The notes under the pieces are model-generated. The model saw only the letters and a program-made list of their open reading frames with translations. It searched no databases and had not been told where the DNA came from. The translations under genes and the position numbers were made by a program. Of a DNA stretch of 5,851 nt, positions 1 to 5,851 are shown piece by piece. How positions within the stretch are numbered: the first letter of the stretch is position 1; every line of letters starts with the position of its first letter. The DNA lies in assembly GCA_005877655.1 (NCBI GenBank), contig VBOC01000157.1, positions 545-6,395 of the forward strand, in the 5' to 3' direction. Source of the stretch: Ignavibacteria bacterium (GTDB lineage: Bacteria > Bacteroidota > Ignavibacteria > UBA10030 > SZUA-254).

Positions 1-2
1 CG

Positions 3-1160
3 ATCCTGCCGACTTGTGTGAAGAAAAACATTAAGATTGTGACAAACGGCGGCGGAGTCAATCCGGAGAGCTGTCGAGATGCCATCTTTGCCGTTGCAAG
101 AAGTCTGGGGATCAGGGGTCTCCGCATAGGGGTCGTCCAGGGCGATAATATTCTCGGGTGCCTCGATACATTTAAGAAACGAGGTATCGCACTCGATAAT
201 ATGGAGAACGGCGAGAAGGTCGACACGGTCCGTAACCGGATCGTGAGTGCAAACGTCTACTTCGGCGCCCGTCCGATTGTCACTGCGCTCGGGCAGGGCG
301 CGCAGATTGTTATCACCGGAAGGACAACCGATACTGCCTTGACGTATGCGCCGATGATTCACGAGTTCGGCTGGTCATGGACCGATTGGGATAAGCTCGC
401 CGCCGGTGTCGTCGCCGGTCATATTCTAGAGTGCGGCGGACAAGCGAGCGGGGGAAATTTCTCCGCCGGCTGGCAAACGGTTCCGGATCTCGCCCACATC
501 GGTTTTCCAATCGCCGAGGCGTACCCCTCGGGCGAAATCGTGATCACCAAGCACAACGGAACCGGCGGGATGGTGTCGGTGCAGAGTGTGAGCGAGCAAT
601 TATTGTATGAGATCGGTGACCCGACGAACTATATTACGCCTGAATGCATCGCCGATTTCACGACGATCAGACTCGCACAGGATGGGGCCGACCGGGTCAG
701 GGTGTCCGGTGTGCGGGGGAAACCGAACACCGGAATGTATAAGGTTTCGATGTCGTATGCGGACGGTTATACGGCGGTTGGCACACTCACCTACGCCTGG
801 CCCGATGCCCTCCAGAAGGCGAAAAAGGCGGACGAAATCCTGCGCACCAGACTCGCCGACCTGGCTTTGAATTTCGACGAAATCCGGACCGAGTTCGTCG
901 GGCTGAACTCATGCCACGGACCGATCGCCCAGATGCCGGACGTGATCAACGAGGTAGTCCTCCGCATCGGCGTTCGCGGCCGTGACTTTGAGTCGGTCGA
1001 GAAATTCGGCAAGGAAATCGCCCCGCTCATCCTCGTCGGTCCCCCCGGTGTCACAGGCTTCGCCGGCGGGCGTCCGAAGCCGAGTGAAGTGATCGCCTAC
1101 TGGCCTGCACTGATACCGAAGGATGCGGTTGAGCCGGAAGTGGTGGTTGCAGAGGTTTGA
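3..1160 (+). CDS. AtuA-family (DUF1446) protein, 5'-truncated by the window edge
   Basis: The protein belongs to the AtuA/DUF1446 family, named after the acyclic terpene utilisation protein AtuA of Pseudomonas citronellol/geraniol catabolism. The biochemical reaction is not settled and the substrate here is unknown; it is probably cytoplasmic, as no signal peptide or membrane segment is seen. Family-typical blocks, numbered from the GTG at position 18, are VTNGGGVNP (8-16), VVQGDN (39-44), ITGRTTDTAL (99-108), HILECGGQASGGNF (135-148), ITKHNGTGG (176-184) and GPPGVTGFAGGRPK (341-354). The GTG at 18 is probably not the true start. The frame stays open to position 3 (reading ILPTC before it), and the KIVTNGGGVNP block normally lies roughly 70 residues into the family. 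There is no ribosome binding site before 18. The gene therefore most likely begins upstream of the window. It ends in TGA, 26 nt before its likely partner subunit at 1187. Confidence 0.88.
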   Translation: MLPTCVKKNIKIVTNGGGVNPESCRDAIFAVARSLGIRGLRIGVVQGDNILGCLDTFKKRGIALDNMENGEKVDTVRNRIVSANVYFGARPIVTALGQGAQIVITGRTTDTALTYAPMIHEFGWSWTDWDKLAAGVVAGHILECGGQASGGNFSAGWQTVPDLAHIGFPIAEAYPSGEIVITKHNGTGGMVSVQSVSEQLLYEIGDPTNYITPECIADFTTIRLAQDGADRVRVSGVRGKPNTGMYKVSMSYADGYTAVGTLTYAWPDALQKAKKADEILRTRLADLALNFDEIRTEFVGLNSCHGPIAQMPDVINEVVLRIGVRGRDFESVEKFGKEIAPLILVGPPGVTGFAGGRPKPSEVIAYWPALIPKDAVEPEVVVAEV

Positions 1161-1168
1161 GTTAGGAC

Positions 1169-1176
1169 GAGGAGAG
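1169..1176 (+). promoter_or_regulatory. Ribosome binding site for the GTG-started AtuA-like small gene
   Basis: The purine-rich stretch GAGGAGAG lies 10 nt upstream of the GTG at 1187. It contains the GGAG core, and no ATG in that frame offers a better start. It supports GTG as the true start and translation of this gene as a separate subunit from the upstream AtuA-family gene. Confidence 0.7.
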
Positions 1177-1186
1177 AAAAATCGAG

Positions 1187-1522
1187 GTGAAGCTCCAGCT
1201 ATTGCAAATTGCTCATGGGCGATCCGGTGACAAAGGGGACACGGGAAATGTCGGGCTCATTGCGCGGAAACCGGAATTCTATCCTTTGCTCAAGAAATAT
1301 GTGACCGTCGATGCAGTCAAGCGGCATTTCCAAGGTATCTGTCTGGGTGCCGTCGAGCGATTTGAGCTGCCCAATCTGTATGCGCTCAATTTTCTTCTCC
1401 ATAACGCTCTTGGCGGAGGCGGAACAGTTTATTTGAAAAACGACGCCCAGGGAAAAACACTGAGCAGCGCTCTGCTCCGGATGGAAATCGAAATCTCCGA
1501 AAAGGAACGACCCAATGTTTGA
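1187..1522 (+). CDS. AtuA-associated small protein (stand-alone C-terminal AtuA-like domain)
   Basis: This 111-residue protein corresponds to the C-terminal domain found fused to the AtuA/DUF1446 core in longer AtuA proteins; the family has been described as having a ferredoxin-like fold. Hallmarks are AHGRSGDKGDTGNVGLIAR (9-27) and FELPNLYALNFLLHNALGGGG (59-79, a glycine-rich turn). It most likely pairs with the product of the upstream gene to rebuild the two-domain protein. That pairing is inferred from adjacency and from the fused homologues. The start is GTG, supported by a GAGGAGAG ribosome binding site. The 3' end overlaps the prfB start by 8 nt, so translation of the two may be coupled. 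The catalytic role is unknown. It has no signal peptide or membrane segment. Confidence 0.85.
   Translation: MKLQLLQIAHGRSGDKGDTGNVGLIARKPEFYPLLKKYVTVDAVKRHFQGICLGAVERFELPNLYALNFLLHNALGGGGTVYLKNDAQGKTLSSALLRMEIEISEKERPNV
1501..1506 (+). promoter_or_regulatory. Ribosome binding site for prfB
   Basis: AAAGGA lies 8 nt before the ATG at 1515, inside the last codons of the upstream AtuA-associated gene. It fixes the start of prfB. This matters because the first prfB reading frame is only 23 codons long before the frameshift stop and is easy to miss. Confidence 0.65.
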
Positions 1523-2539
1523 AGATGTGAAGGAAAAACTGAGTAAACTTGAGGCCCAGTTGAACGTCCTCCGGGGGTATCTTTGACCTCGATACAAAGG
1601 AAAAAGAAATCGCCGATCTCGAAACCAAGACTCACGCACCGGGTTTCTGGAACGACAACATCGCCGCGCAGAAAATGATGCAGCAGATCAGCCGGCGGAA
1701 GTCGTGGGTTGATGCCTGGTCGGCCGTTCACCGGAAGCTGAGCGACGCCCAGACTCTGCTTGAGATGGCTACAGAGTCGGGGGATGAATCCTTCGCCGGC
1801 GAGCTTCAAACGGAGGTATCGGGCATCGAGAAGGCCCTGGAGGATCTGGAGTTTCGGAACATGCTCAGCGGGGAGGATGACCCGAAGAACTGCATTCTTA
1901 CGATCCATGCGGGCGCGGGAGGAACAGAGGCGCAGGATTGGGCGGAAATGCTGTTTCGCATGTACCTTCGATGGAGGCAGGCGAGGGGGCCGGCATCAAA
2001 AGTGTGGCGGTTGAGGTCCAGGGAGAGTACGCGTATGGTCATTTGAAAGCGGAGAATGGGGTTCATCGTCTCGTGCGCATCTCGCCCTTTGATGCAAATG
2101 CACGGAGGCACACGTCCTTTGCCTCTGTGTTCATCTATCCCGAAGTCGAGGACGATGTCGAAATTGAAATCAATCCCAGCGATCTTGAGATTGCGACCTA
2201 CCGTTCCGGCGGCAAGGGGGGCCAAAATGTCAACAAGGTCGAAACCGCGGTCCGGATCAAACACATCCCGACCGGCGTTGTCGTCGCCTGCCAGCAGGAG
2301 CGGTCCCAGTTCCAGAACAAGGAGCGCGCGATGAAAATGCTGAAATCTCGTCTGTACCAGCTCCGGAAAGAGGAAGAAGAGGCGAAGCGCTCCGTCATTG
2401 AAAGCACGAAAAAGAAGATCGAGTGGGGGAGCCAGATCCGCTCGTATGTCTTCCATCCAATACGCAGGCGGTCATGGACGGGGATATTGACGCGTTCATC
2501 CGGGCTTATCTGCTTGAGTACGGCGCAAAGACGAGATAG
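1515..2539 (+). CDS. prfB: Peptide chain release factor 2 (RF2), with programmed +1 frameshift and two additional frame breaks
   Basis: RF2 ends translation at UGA and UAA codons in the cytoplasm. The reading has four pieces. A 23-codon leader (MFEDVKEK...LRGYL, 1515-1583) ends at in-frame TGA 1584-1586. After a +1 shift at that TGA the second piece runs from GAC 1585 to about 1974 and includes [15 protein letters not shown] and MYLRW. The third, in another frame, runs from about 1974 to 2459 and includes GEGAGIKSV, the stop-recognition tripeptide SPF (codons 2082-2090) and the catalytic GGQ (2217-2225). The fourth, in the last frame, is [17 protein letters not shown]...AKTR with TAG at 2537-2539. 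The second and third frame changes are not known RF2 recoding sites. At each, about 13-14 family-conserved codons are missing. The pieces sum to about 341 residues, and adding the missing codons gives roughly 368, a normal RF2 length. As written, the shifted product stops at TGA 2044-2046 (about 176 residues) without SPF or GGQ. The cause is either a damaged gene or an assembly/sequencing error. Confidence 0.93.
1573..1587 (+). promoter_or_regulatory. prfB: prfB programmed +1 frameshift signal
   Basis: The sequence CGG GGG TAT CTT TGA C (1572-1587) matches the classical RF2 recoding site (AGG GGG TAT CTT TGA C in Escherichia coli). It has an internal Shine-Dalgarno-like G run (1573-1577) three bases before a slippery CTT codon (1581-1583), then an in-frame TGA followed by C, a poor termination context. 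When RF2 is scarce the ribosome slips +1 and reads GAC, making RF2. When RF2 is plentiful it terminates after 23 codons. The downstream +1 frame immediately reads [14 protein letters not shown], as expected for the RF2 N-terminal helices, so the site is intact. Confidence 0.95.
1971..1993 (+). other. prfB: First abnormal frame break in prfB, with about 40 nt missing
   Basis: Up to TGG 1972-1974 the frame entered at the programmed shift reads RF2 (FRMYLRW). From about 1974 the next frame reads [11 protein letters not shown], also RF2. Between these blocks Escherichia coli RF2 has 15 codons (45 nt) from the Trp to the Gly of GEVAGIK; here there are 5 nt, so about 40 nt are missing. The junction itself reads plausibly in both frames: RWRQARG resembles the usual RWAERRG, and MEAGEGAG leads into the next block. 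This suggests the two ends of the lost segment shared a short repeated sequence. Confidence 0.8.
2457..2460 (+). other. prfB: Second abnormal frame break in prfB, with about 40 nt missing
   Basis: One frame reads [11 protein letters not shown] through CCA 2457-2459. Another takes over with AAT 2459-2461 and reads [17 protein letters not shown] to a TAG at 2537-2539. RF2 proteins normally carry 13-14 residues between these blocks, including the highly conserved VKDHRT segment. All of them are absent. The implied loss is about 40-43 nt and is not a multiple of three. Without the frame change the upstream frame runs on as RF2-unlike sequence to TAA at 2622-2624. Confidence 0.85.
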
Positions 2540-2635
2540 CATGCCGGGCAGCCGATATCTGTCGCCATCCGATCGATCACCGCTCTTCGTTGTGGCGGCC
2601 CCTGACGGTCGACGCAAGAACTAACACGTACTTCA

Positions 2636-3853
2636 TTGTCCCCTTCCTGGTTCATAGCGAAACGCTACCTGCAGGCCCGCCGCGGGACAGGCTTCCTCTC
2701 CTTTGTCACAAGTATGACGGTGCTCGGAATCATGCTGGGGACTGCCGCGTTGGTGATTACGCTTTCGGTTCTGAGCGGATTCGAGCGGGAGATCAAGGAG
2801 AAAGTTGTTGCTTTCACTTCGCACATCCAGATCCTGGGATATCAGAATGAGCCGCTTCGTGAGTACCGGCGCTCGATCGAGCGGGTGAAGGAGGGGGTGC
2901 CCGGAGTGAAATCGATCTCACCATTCGCGGCGAAGGAAGGGATGATCAGGTCGAGGAGCGCGGTGGACGGCATTCTGTTAAAGGGGATTGATGTATCGGA
3001 GGAAATCGTCGCCCCCCGCCAGCATCTGATCAAGGGTCGTTTTCTTGTTGAAGACGGAACGGGGCCTGCACAGGTCGTCATCGGCAGCAAGTTAGCGCGC
3101 AAGCTCGCCGCCGACGTGGGTGACAAACTCGTCGTCTTCGCGCTCCCGATGAACGGCGCCCCATCGCTGCAGCCGCGCGCCATGCAGTTCCAACTCGCCG
3201 GCATCTATGAATCGGGGATGGCGGAATTCGACGATATCTATGCGTACACGACCCTTCGAAACGCACAGAAATTATTCCGACTGGATGACGATGTAACGGG
3301 CTTTGACGTGCTGGTGAACGATATCACGAAGGTCGATGAAGTCGCCGGCCGGATCGAGAGCCTGCTCGGCTCGCCTCACTTCGCCAGATCGGTCTTCCAA
3401 CTTTACAGGAACCTCTTTTCGTGGGTTGAGCTTCAGAAGAAACTCTCGCCGCTGCTGTTGAGCCTCATCACCGTCGTTGCCACCGTAAATATGATCGGCA
3501 CGATCCTGATGTTCGTGCTCGAAAAGACTCGGGCTGTCGCAATTCTCAAATCGCTCGGGGCCGGTCCTTCGATCATCCGCAGGATCTTTATTCTTCAGGG
3601 CCTCTCGATCGCCCTGGGGGGAGTCGTCCTCGGTAATCTTCTCGCCTATGTTTTCTGCTGGATTCAGCTGAATTTCAGAATCCTTTCCCTGCCTTCCGAT
3701 ATCTATTACATGAGCTCCGTCCCGATCCTTCTTCAACCCGCTAATTTCCTGCTCGTTTCGGGAGTCGCCCTCGTGATGTCGTTTGTGACAACCCTGCTGC
3801 CATCGGCCGCCGCGGCCCGGCTCGATCCGGTCGTTGCACTCCGGTTCGGGTGA
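2636..3853 (+). CDS. lolC: LolC/LolE-type lipoprotein-releasing ABC transporter permease (first)
   Basis: Inner-membrane permease of a LolCDE-type complex, which lifts outer-membrane lipoproteins out of the inner membrane and hands them to LolA. The 405 residues match the family length and topology. A short cytoplasmic N-terminus (FIAKRYLQARRG) is followed by TM1 (about 22-48), a periplasmic domain (about 49-268), then TM2 (271-295), TM3 (317-343) and TM4 (370-390). The cytoplasmic loop has AILKSLGA (302-309), the usual ATPase-contact region, and the C-terminus has the family PVVALR ending. The start is TTG: an in-frame TGA at 2603-2605 excludes a longer version, and no ATG lies before the conserved FIAKRYL block. 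No good ribosome binding site precedes it, which is odd. The 96 nt back to the prfB stop hold no clear promoter or terminator. Naming this one LolC and the next LolE is by position only; the two are paralogues. Confidence 0.88.
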   Translation: MSPSWFIAKRYLQARRGTGFLSFVTSMTVLGIMLGTAALVITLSVLSGFEREIKEKVVAFTSHIQILGYQNEPLREYRRSIERVKEGVPGVKSISPFAAKEGMIRSRSAVDGILLKGIDVSEEIVAPRQHLIKGRFLVEDGTGPAQVVIGSKLARKLAADVGDKLVVFALPMNGAPSLQPRAMQFQLAGIYESGMAEFDDIYAYTTLRNAQKLFRLDDDVTGFDVLVNDITKVDEVAGRIESLLGSPHFARSVFQLYRNLFSWVELQKKLSPLLLSLITVVATVNMIGTILMFVLEKTRAVAILKSLGAGPSIIRRIFILQGLSIALGGVVLGNLLAYVFCWIQLNFRILSLPSDIYYMSSVPILLQPANFLLVSGVALVMSFVTTLLPSAAAARLDPVVALRFG

Positions 3854-3856
3854 TTC

Positions 3857-5089
3857 ATGGCCACCATCGAGCGGTTCATCGCCCGGAGATACCTTTCGTC
3901 CAAGCACAGCGTGCGTTTCATCAACGTGATCAGCTTGATTTCAGTCGTGGGGATCACCGTTGGAGTGGCTGCCCTCCTGGTTGCGCTCTCGGTTTTTAAT
4001 GGCTTCAATGCAGTCGTGACCGCAGTCCTGGTGGGTTTCGATCCGCACATCCGGATCGAGAATGAGGGAAATTTCAATCAAACGCAGATCGACTCCATGC
4101 AGAGCGCGCTCCGAAATGATCCCGAAATCAAGGCATTCGCCCCTTTCATATCAGGCAAAGGAATGCTTGTGGCGCGCTTGTATAACAAGGTCGTCTACAT
4201 CCGGGGGGTCGACGAAAACCGGATCGCGGCGGTATCCGGTTTGAAGGAGAAAATAGTTCTTGGATCGATTTCATTTCACGATTCGACCGGGACCGACGGA
4301 ATCGTCATCGGCCTGGCTCTTGCAGACAGGCTCGCGTCGGTTGTCGGCGATGAGATCGCCGTTGTCAGTCCGTCCGGCTTCCAGTCCGCGCTATCAGGTC
4401 TCGAAGCCCCCAAGACGATGAAGTTCCGGATCAGCGCGATCTTCGAGTCAAACAACAAGGATTACGACGCCGGCTACGCCTATGTATCGATCGATGCGGC
4501 TCAGCGGCTATTCGAGATGGAGGGTGCGTTCAGCGGAATCGAGCTGCGCCTTTCCGACTTCAATGATGCGGAGAGCGTTAAGGAAAAGCTCATGCATGAA
4601 CTACCCGCCGGCACTGGGATTTCGACGTGGTATGACTTGCATCAGAGCCTCTATTCGGTCATGCGAATCGAGCGGTGGTCGGCATATGTCCTGCTCTGTC
4701 TCATCATCCTCGTTGCCACGTTCAATATGGTGGGATCGCTCACGATGGGGGTGATTGAGAAACGGCGCGACATTGGTGTTCTGAAGGCGATGGGCATGAC
4801 CCCGCGCCGGATCACCCGTGTGTTCATGGTCGAAGGACTCCTGATCGGCGCGGCCGGCACCGTGCTGGGGATTTGCATCGGGCTCGGCGTGCTCGGATTG
4901 CAGATCCGGTACCAGATCTTTCCCCTCGACCCCACCGTTTACATCATCCCCGCCATCCCCGTGGAGATCCACTGGTCGGATTTTTTTGCGATCGCTCTGG
5001 CGTCCACGGGCTTGTCGTTTCTCGCGGCCTATTATCCGGCCCGCCGCGCCGCGGGGCTGGTGCCGACCGAAGCCCTGAGGTGGGAGTAG
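3857..5089 (+). CDS. lolE: LolC/LolE-type lipoprotein-releasing ABC transporter permease (second)
   Basis: Second permease of the predicted lipoprotein-release complex, 410 residues, full length for the family. Visible parts are the cytoplasmic FIARRYLSSKH (7-17), TM1 (23-47) running into the conserved SVFNGF (45-50), a periplasmic domain (about 51-270), TM2 (274-297), the coupling-loop motif IGVLKAMG (306-313), TM3 (322-348) and TM4 (373-392). It ends YYPARRAAG...PTEALRWE, the classical C-terminus of the LolC/E and MacB-type permease superfamily. The ATG lies 3 nt after the TGA of the first permease, with only a weak GGGTGA upstream, so translation is probably coupled. The two permeases share layout and several motifs but differ in sequence, which suggests a heterodimer. 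A MacB-like export function cannot be fully excluded, but MacB usually has its ATPase fused and the partner ATPase here is LolD-like. Confidence 0.9.
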   Translation: MATIERFIARRYLSSKHSVRFINVISLISVVGITVGVAALLVALSVFNGFNAVVTAVLVGFDPHIRIENEGNFNQTQIDSMQSALRNDPEIKAFAPFISGKGMLVARLYNKVVYIRGVDENRIAAVSGLKEKIVLGSISFHDSTGTDGIVIGLALADRLASVVGDEIAVVSPSGFQSALSGLEAPKTMKFRISAIFESNNKDYDAGYAYVSIDAAQRLFEMEGAFSGIELRLSDFNDAESVKEKLMHELPAGTGISTWYDLHQSLYSVMRIERWSAYVLLCLIILVATFNMVGSLTMGVIEKRRDIGVLKAMGMTPRRITRVFMVEGLLIGAAGTVLGICIGLGVLGLQIRYQIFPLDPTVYIIPAIPVEIHWSDFFAIALASTGLSFLAAYYPARRAAGLVPTEALRWE

Positions 5090-5096
5090 CTCCGAG

Positions 5097-5792
5097 ATGG
5101 ATCCTCTCGTACGCTGCCTGAACATCCAGAAGAGTTTTACGATCGACCGGGGGTCGAGCCCTCCTCTTCACGTTCTGCGCGGAATCAATCTCGAGATTCT
5201 TGGGGGAGAATTCATCTCGGTTGTCGGGGCTTCCGGCTCCGGCAAGAGTACGTTGCTCCATATCCTGGGAGGCCTCGACCGTCCGACGGAGGGGGAAGTG
5301 TTCTGGCTGGAGAAGAACATCGGGACGCTCGGGGATGAGGAGTTGGCGCGACTTCGAGGGGGTACGGTCGGATTCGTTTTTCAATTCCATCATCTCCTCC
5401 CGGAGTTTAGCGCTCTTGAGAATGTTATGATCCCGATCATGATCCAGGCGAAGAGCACCGGTGAAGCGGCGGCGAGAGCGACCCGACTCCTCAACAGAGT
5501 CGGCTTGCAGGACCGCCTCCGGCACCGGCCCTCCGAGTTGTCCGGCGGGGAGCAGCAGCGGGTGGCAGTTGCCCGCGCGCTTGCGAATAATCCGCAGATT
5601 GTGTTCGCGGATGAACCGACCGGAAATCTCGATTCCGTCTCGAGCCAGAACCTGCACGAACTCTTGAGGGAGCTGAACCGCACCGAGAAGCAAACCTTCC
5701 TGATCGTGACCCACAATGAACGATTTGCCCGGGAATCGAGTCGCATCTTCAGGATGACGGACGGGATCCTCGAGACGGTGGTCGAAATCTAA
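5097..5792 (+). CDS. lolD: LolD-type lipoprotein-releasing ABC transporter ATP-binding protein
   Basis: Cytoplasmic ATPase that powers the two upstream permeases. The 231 residues contain every ABC motif: Walker A GASGSGKST (44-52), Q-loop Gln96 in VFQFHHLLPEFSALENV, signature LSGGEQQR (148-155), Walker B IVFADEP with catalytic Glu173, D-loop GNLD (176-179) and switch His206 in IVTH. The QFHHLLPEFSALENV stretch is the form typical of LolD within the LolD/MacB/FtsE group and favours lipoprotein release over macrolide export or cell division. The ATG is 7 nt after the second permease stop and has a GGGAG ribosome binding site (5082-5086) inside the end of that gene. The gene is intact and ends in TAA. 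Gene order is permease-permease-ATPase, whereas Escherichia coli has lolC-lolD-lolE. No LolA or LolB is in the window. Confidence 0.93.
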   Translation: MDPLVRCLNIQKSFTIDRGSSPPLHVLRGINLEILGGEFISVVGASGSGKSTLLHILGGLDRPTEGEVFWLEKNIGTLGDEELARLRGGTVGFVFQFHHLLPEFSALENVMIPIMIQAKSTGEAAARATRLLNRVGLQDRLRHRPSELSGGEQQRVAVARALANNPQIVFADEPTGNLDSVSSQNLHELLRELNRTEKQTFLIVTHNERFARESSRIFRMTDGILETVVEI

Positions 5793-5805
5793 GGGTGGGT
5801 TCGCT

Positions 5806-5833
5806 TTGACTTATTGGGGGAAATCACTAAATT
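5806..5833 (+). promoter_or_regulatory. Possible sigma70-type promoter for a gene beyond the right edge
   Basis: TTGACT (5806-5811, five of six bases of the -35 consensus) is followed after 16 nt by TAAATT (5828-5833, four of six bases of the -10 consensus). It begins 14 nt after the lolD stop, in a stretch clearly more AT-rich than the genes. The downstream gene is not visible and no terminator separates it from lolD, so this is a moderate guess based on motif match alone. Confidence 0.4.
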
Positions 5834-5851
5834 GAAGCGCGAATAATCATA

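Noticed and set aside
18..20. GTG at 18 as the true start of the AtuA-family gene
   Set aside because: The frame is open to the window edge, there is no ribosome binding site, and the family's N-terminal region of roughly 70 residues would be missing.
1960..2046. The prfB frame break near 1971 as a second programmed frameshift
   Set aside because: Conserved codons are absent from the DNA, so no ribosomal slip could restore a normal protein, and no slippery or stimulatory signal is seen.
1806..2456. Minus-strand open frame of 216 codons opposite prfB
   Set aside because: The plus strand has clear RF2 motifs throughout; the antisense translation has none.
2577..2597. Possible hairpin (CCGC...GCGG) after prfB as a terminator
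   Set aside because: The stem is only 4 bp with a long loop, and no T run follows.
2540..2624. In-frame extension of the middle prfB piece to TAA at 2622-2624 as a genuine RF2 C-terminus
   Set aside because: After VFHP this frame is unlike RF2, while a different frame gives the exact conserved RF2 tail ending at 2539.
3272..3907. Minus-strand open frame of 211 codons opposite the first permease
   Set aside because: Its charged, repetitive translation with many Glu, Asp, Arg and Gly is typical of the reverse complement of a hydrophobic membrane-protein gene; it has no recognisable domain.
4944..5714. Long open frame on the minus strand (256 codons) opposite lolD and the end of the second permease
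   Set aside because: It lies fully antisense to two genes with complete family motifs, its translation is arginine- and proline-rich low-character sequence, and it resembles no family I know.

Overview
The window reads entirely on the + strand as two back-to-back functional blocks from a Gram-negative bacterium. The LolCDE-type lipoprotein-release genes imply an outer membrane. The release-factor sequence (SPF tripeptide, SGGKGGQ active site) and the permease/permease/ATPase gene order look to me most like the Bacteroidota/Chlorobi/Ignavibacteria (FCB) side. That placement is an impression from sequence style and has not been tested by a search.

Layout. Positions 3-1160 hold an AtuA-family (DUF1446) protein whose N-terminus lies off the left edge. 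It is followed by a small GTG-started protein (1187-1522) matching the C-terminal domain that larger AtuA proteins carry fused. Overlapping its stop by 8 nt is prfB, the gene for peptide chain release factor 2 (1515-2539). prfB carries a textbook autoregulatory +1 programmed frameshift site (in-frame TGA at 1584-1586). A 96-nt gap leads to two LolC/E-type permeases (2636-3853 and 3857-5089) and a LolD-type ATPase (5097-5792), packed with 3- and 7-nt gaps. The last 59 nt carry a plausible promoter for a gene beyond the right edge. No RNA gene, CRISPR array, mobile element or convincing terminator was seen.

The most notable feature is that prfB cannot be read as one protein, even allowing the programmed frameshift. 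Two further reading-frame breaks, near 1971-1993 and at 2457-2460, each coincide with loss of about 13-14 codons that RF2 normally has. The three readable pieces plus the two missing stretches add up to a normal RF2 length. Either the gene is damaged or the assembled sequence has lost about 40 nt at two places. Three of the five complete or 3'-complete genes other than prfB end in TGA, which needs RF2, so an error in the sequence or a second RF2 gene elsewhere is more likely than simple loss.

How the genes fit together: the two AtuA-type genes probably make one two-subunit protein of unknown substrate here. prfB tunes its own synthesis through the UGA frameshift. The three lol genes probably form one inner-membrane ABC complex that extracts outer-membrane lipoproteins. 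The whole run is co-directional and tightly spaced except for the prfB-lolC gap, so one or two transcription units are likely.
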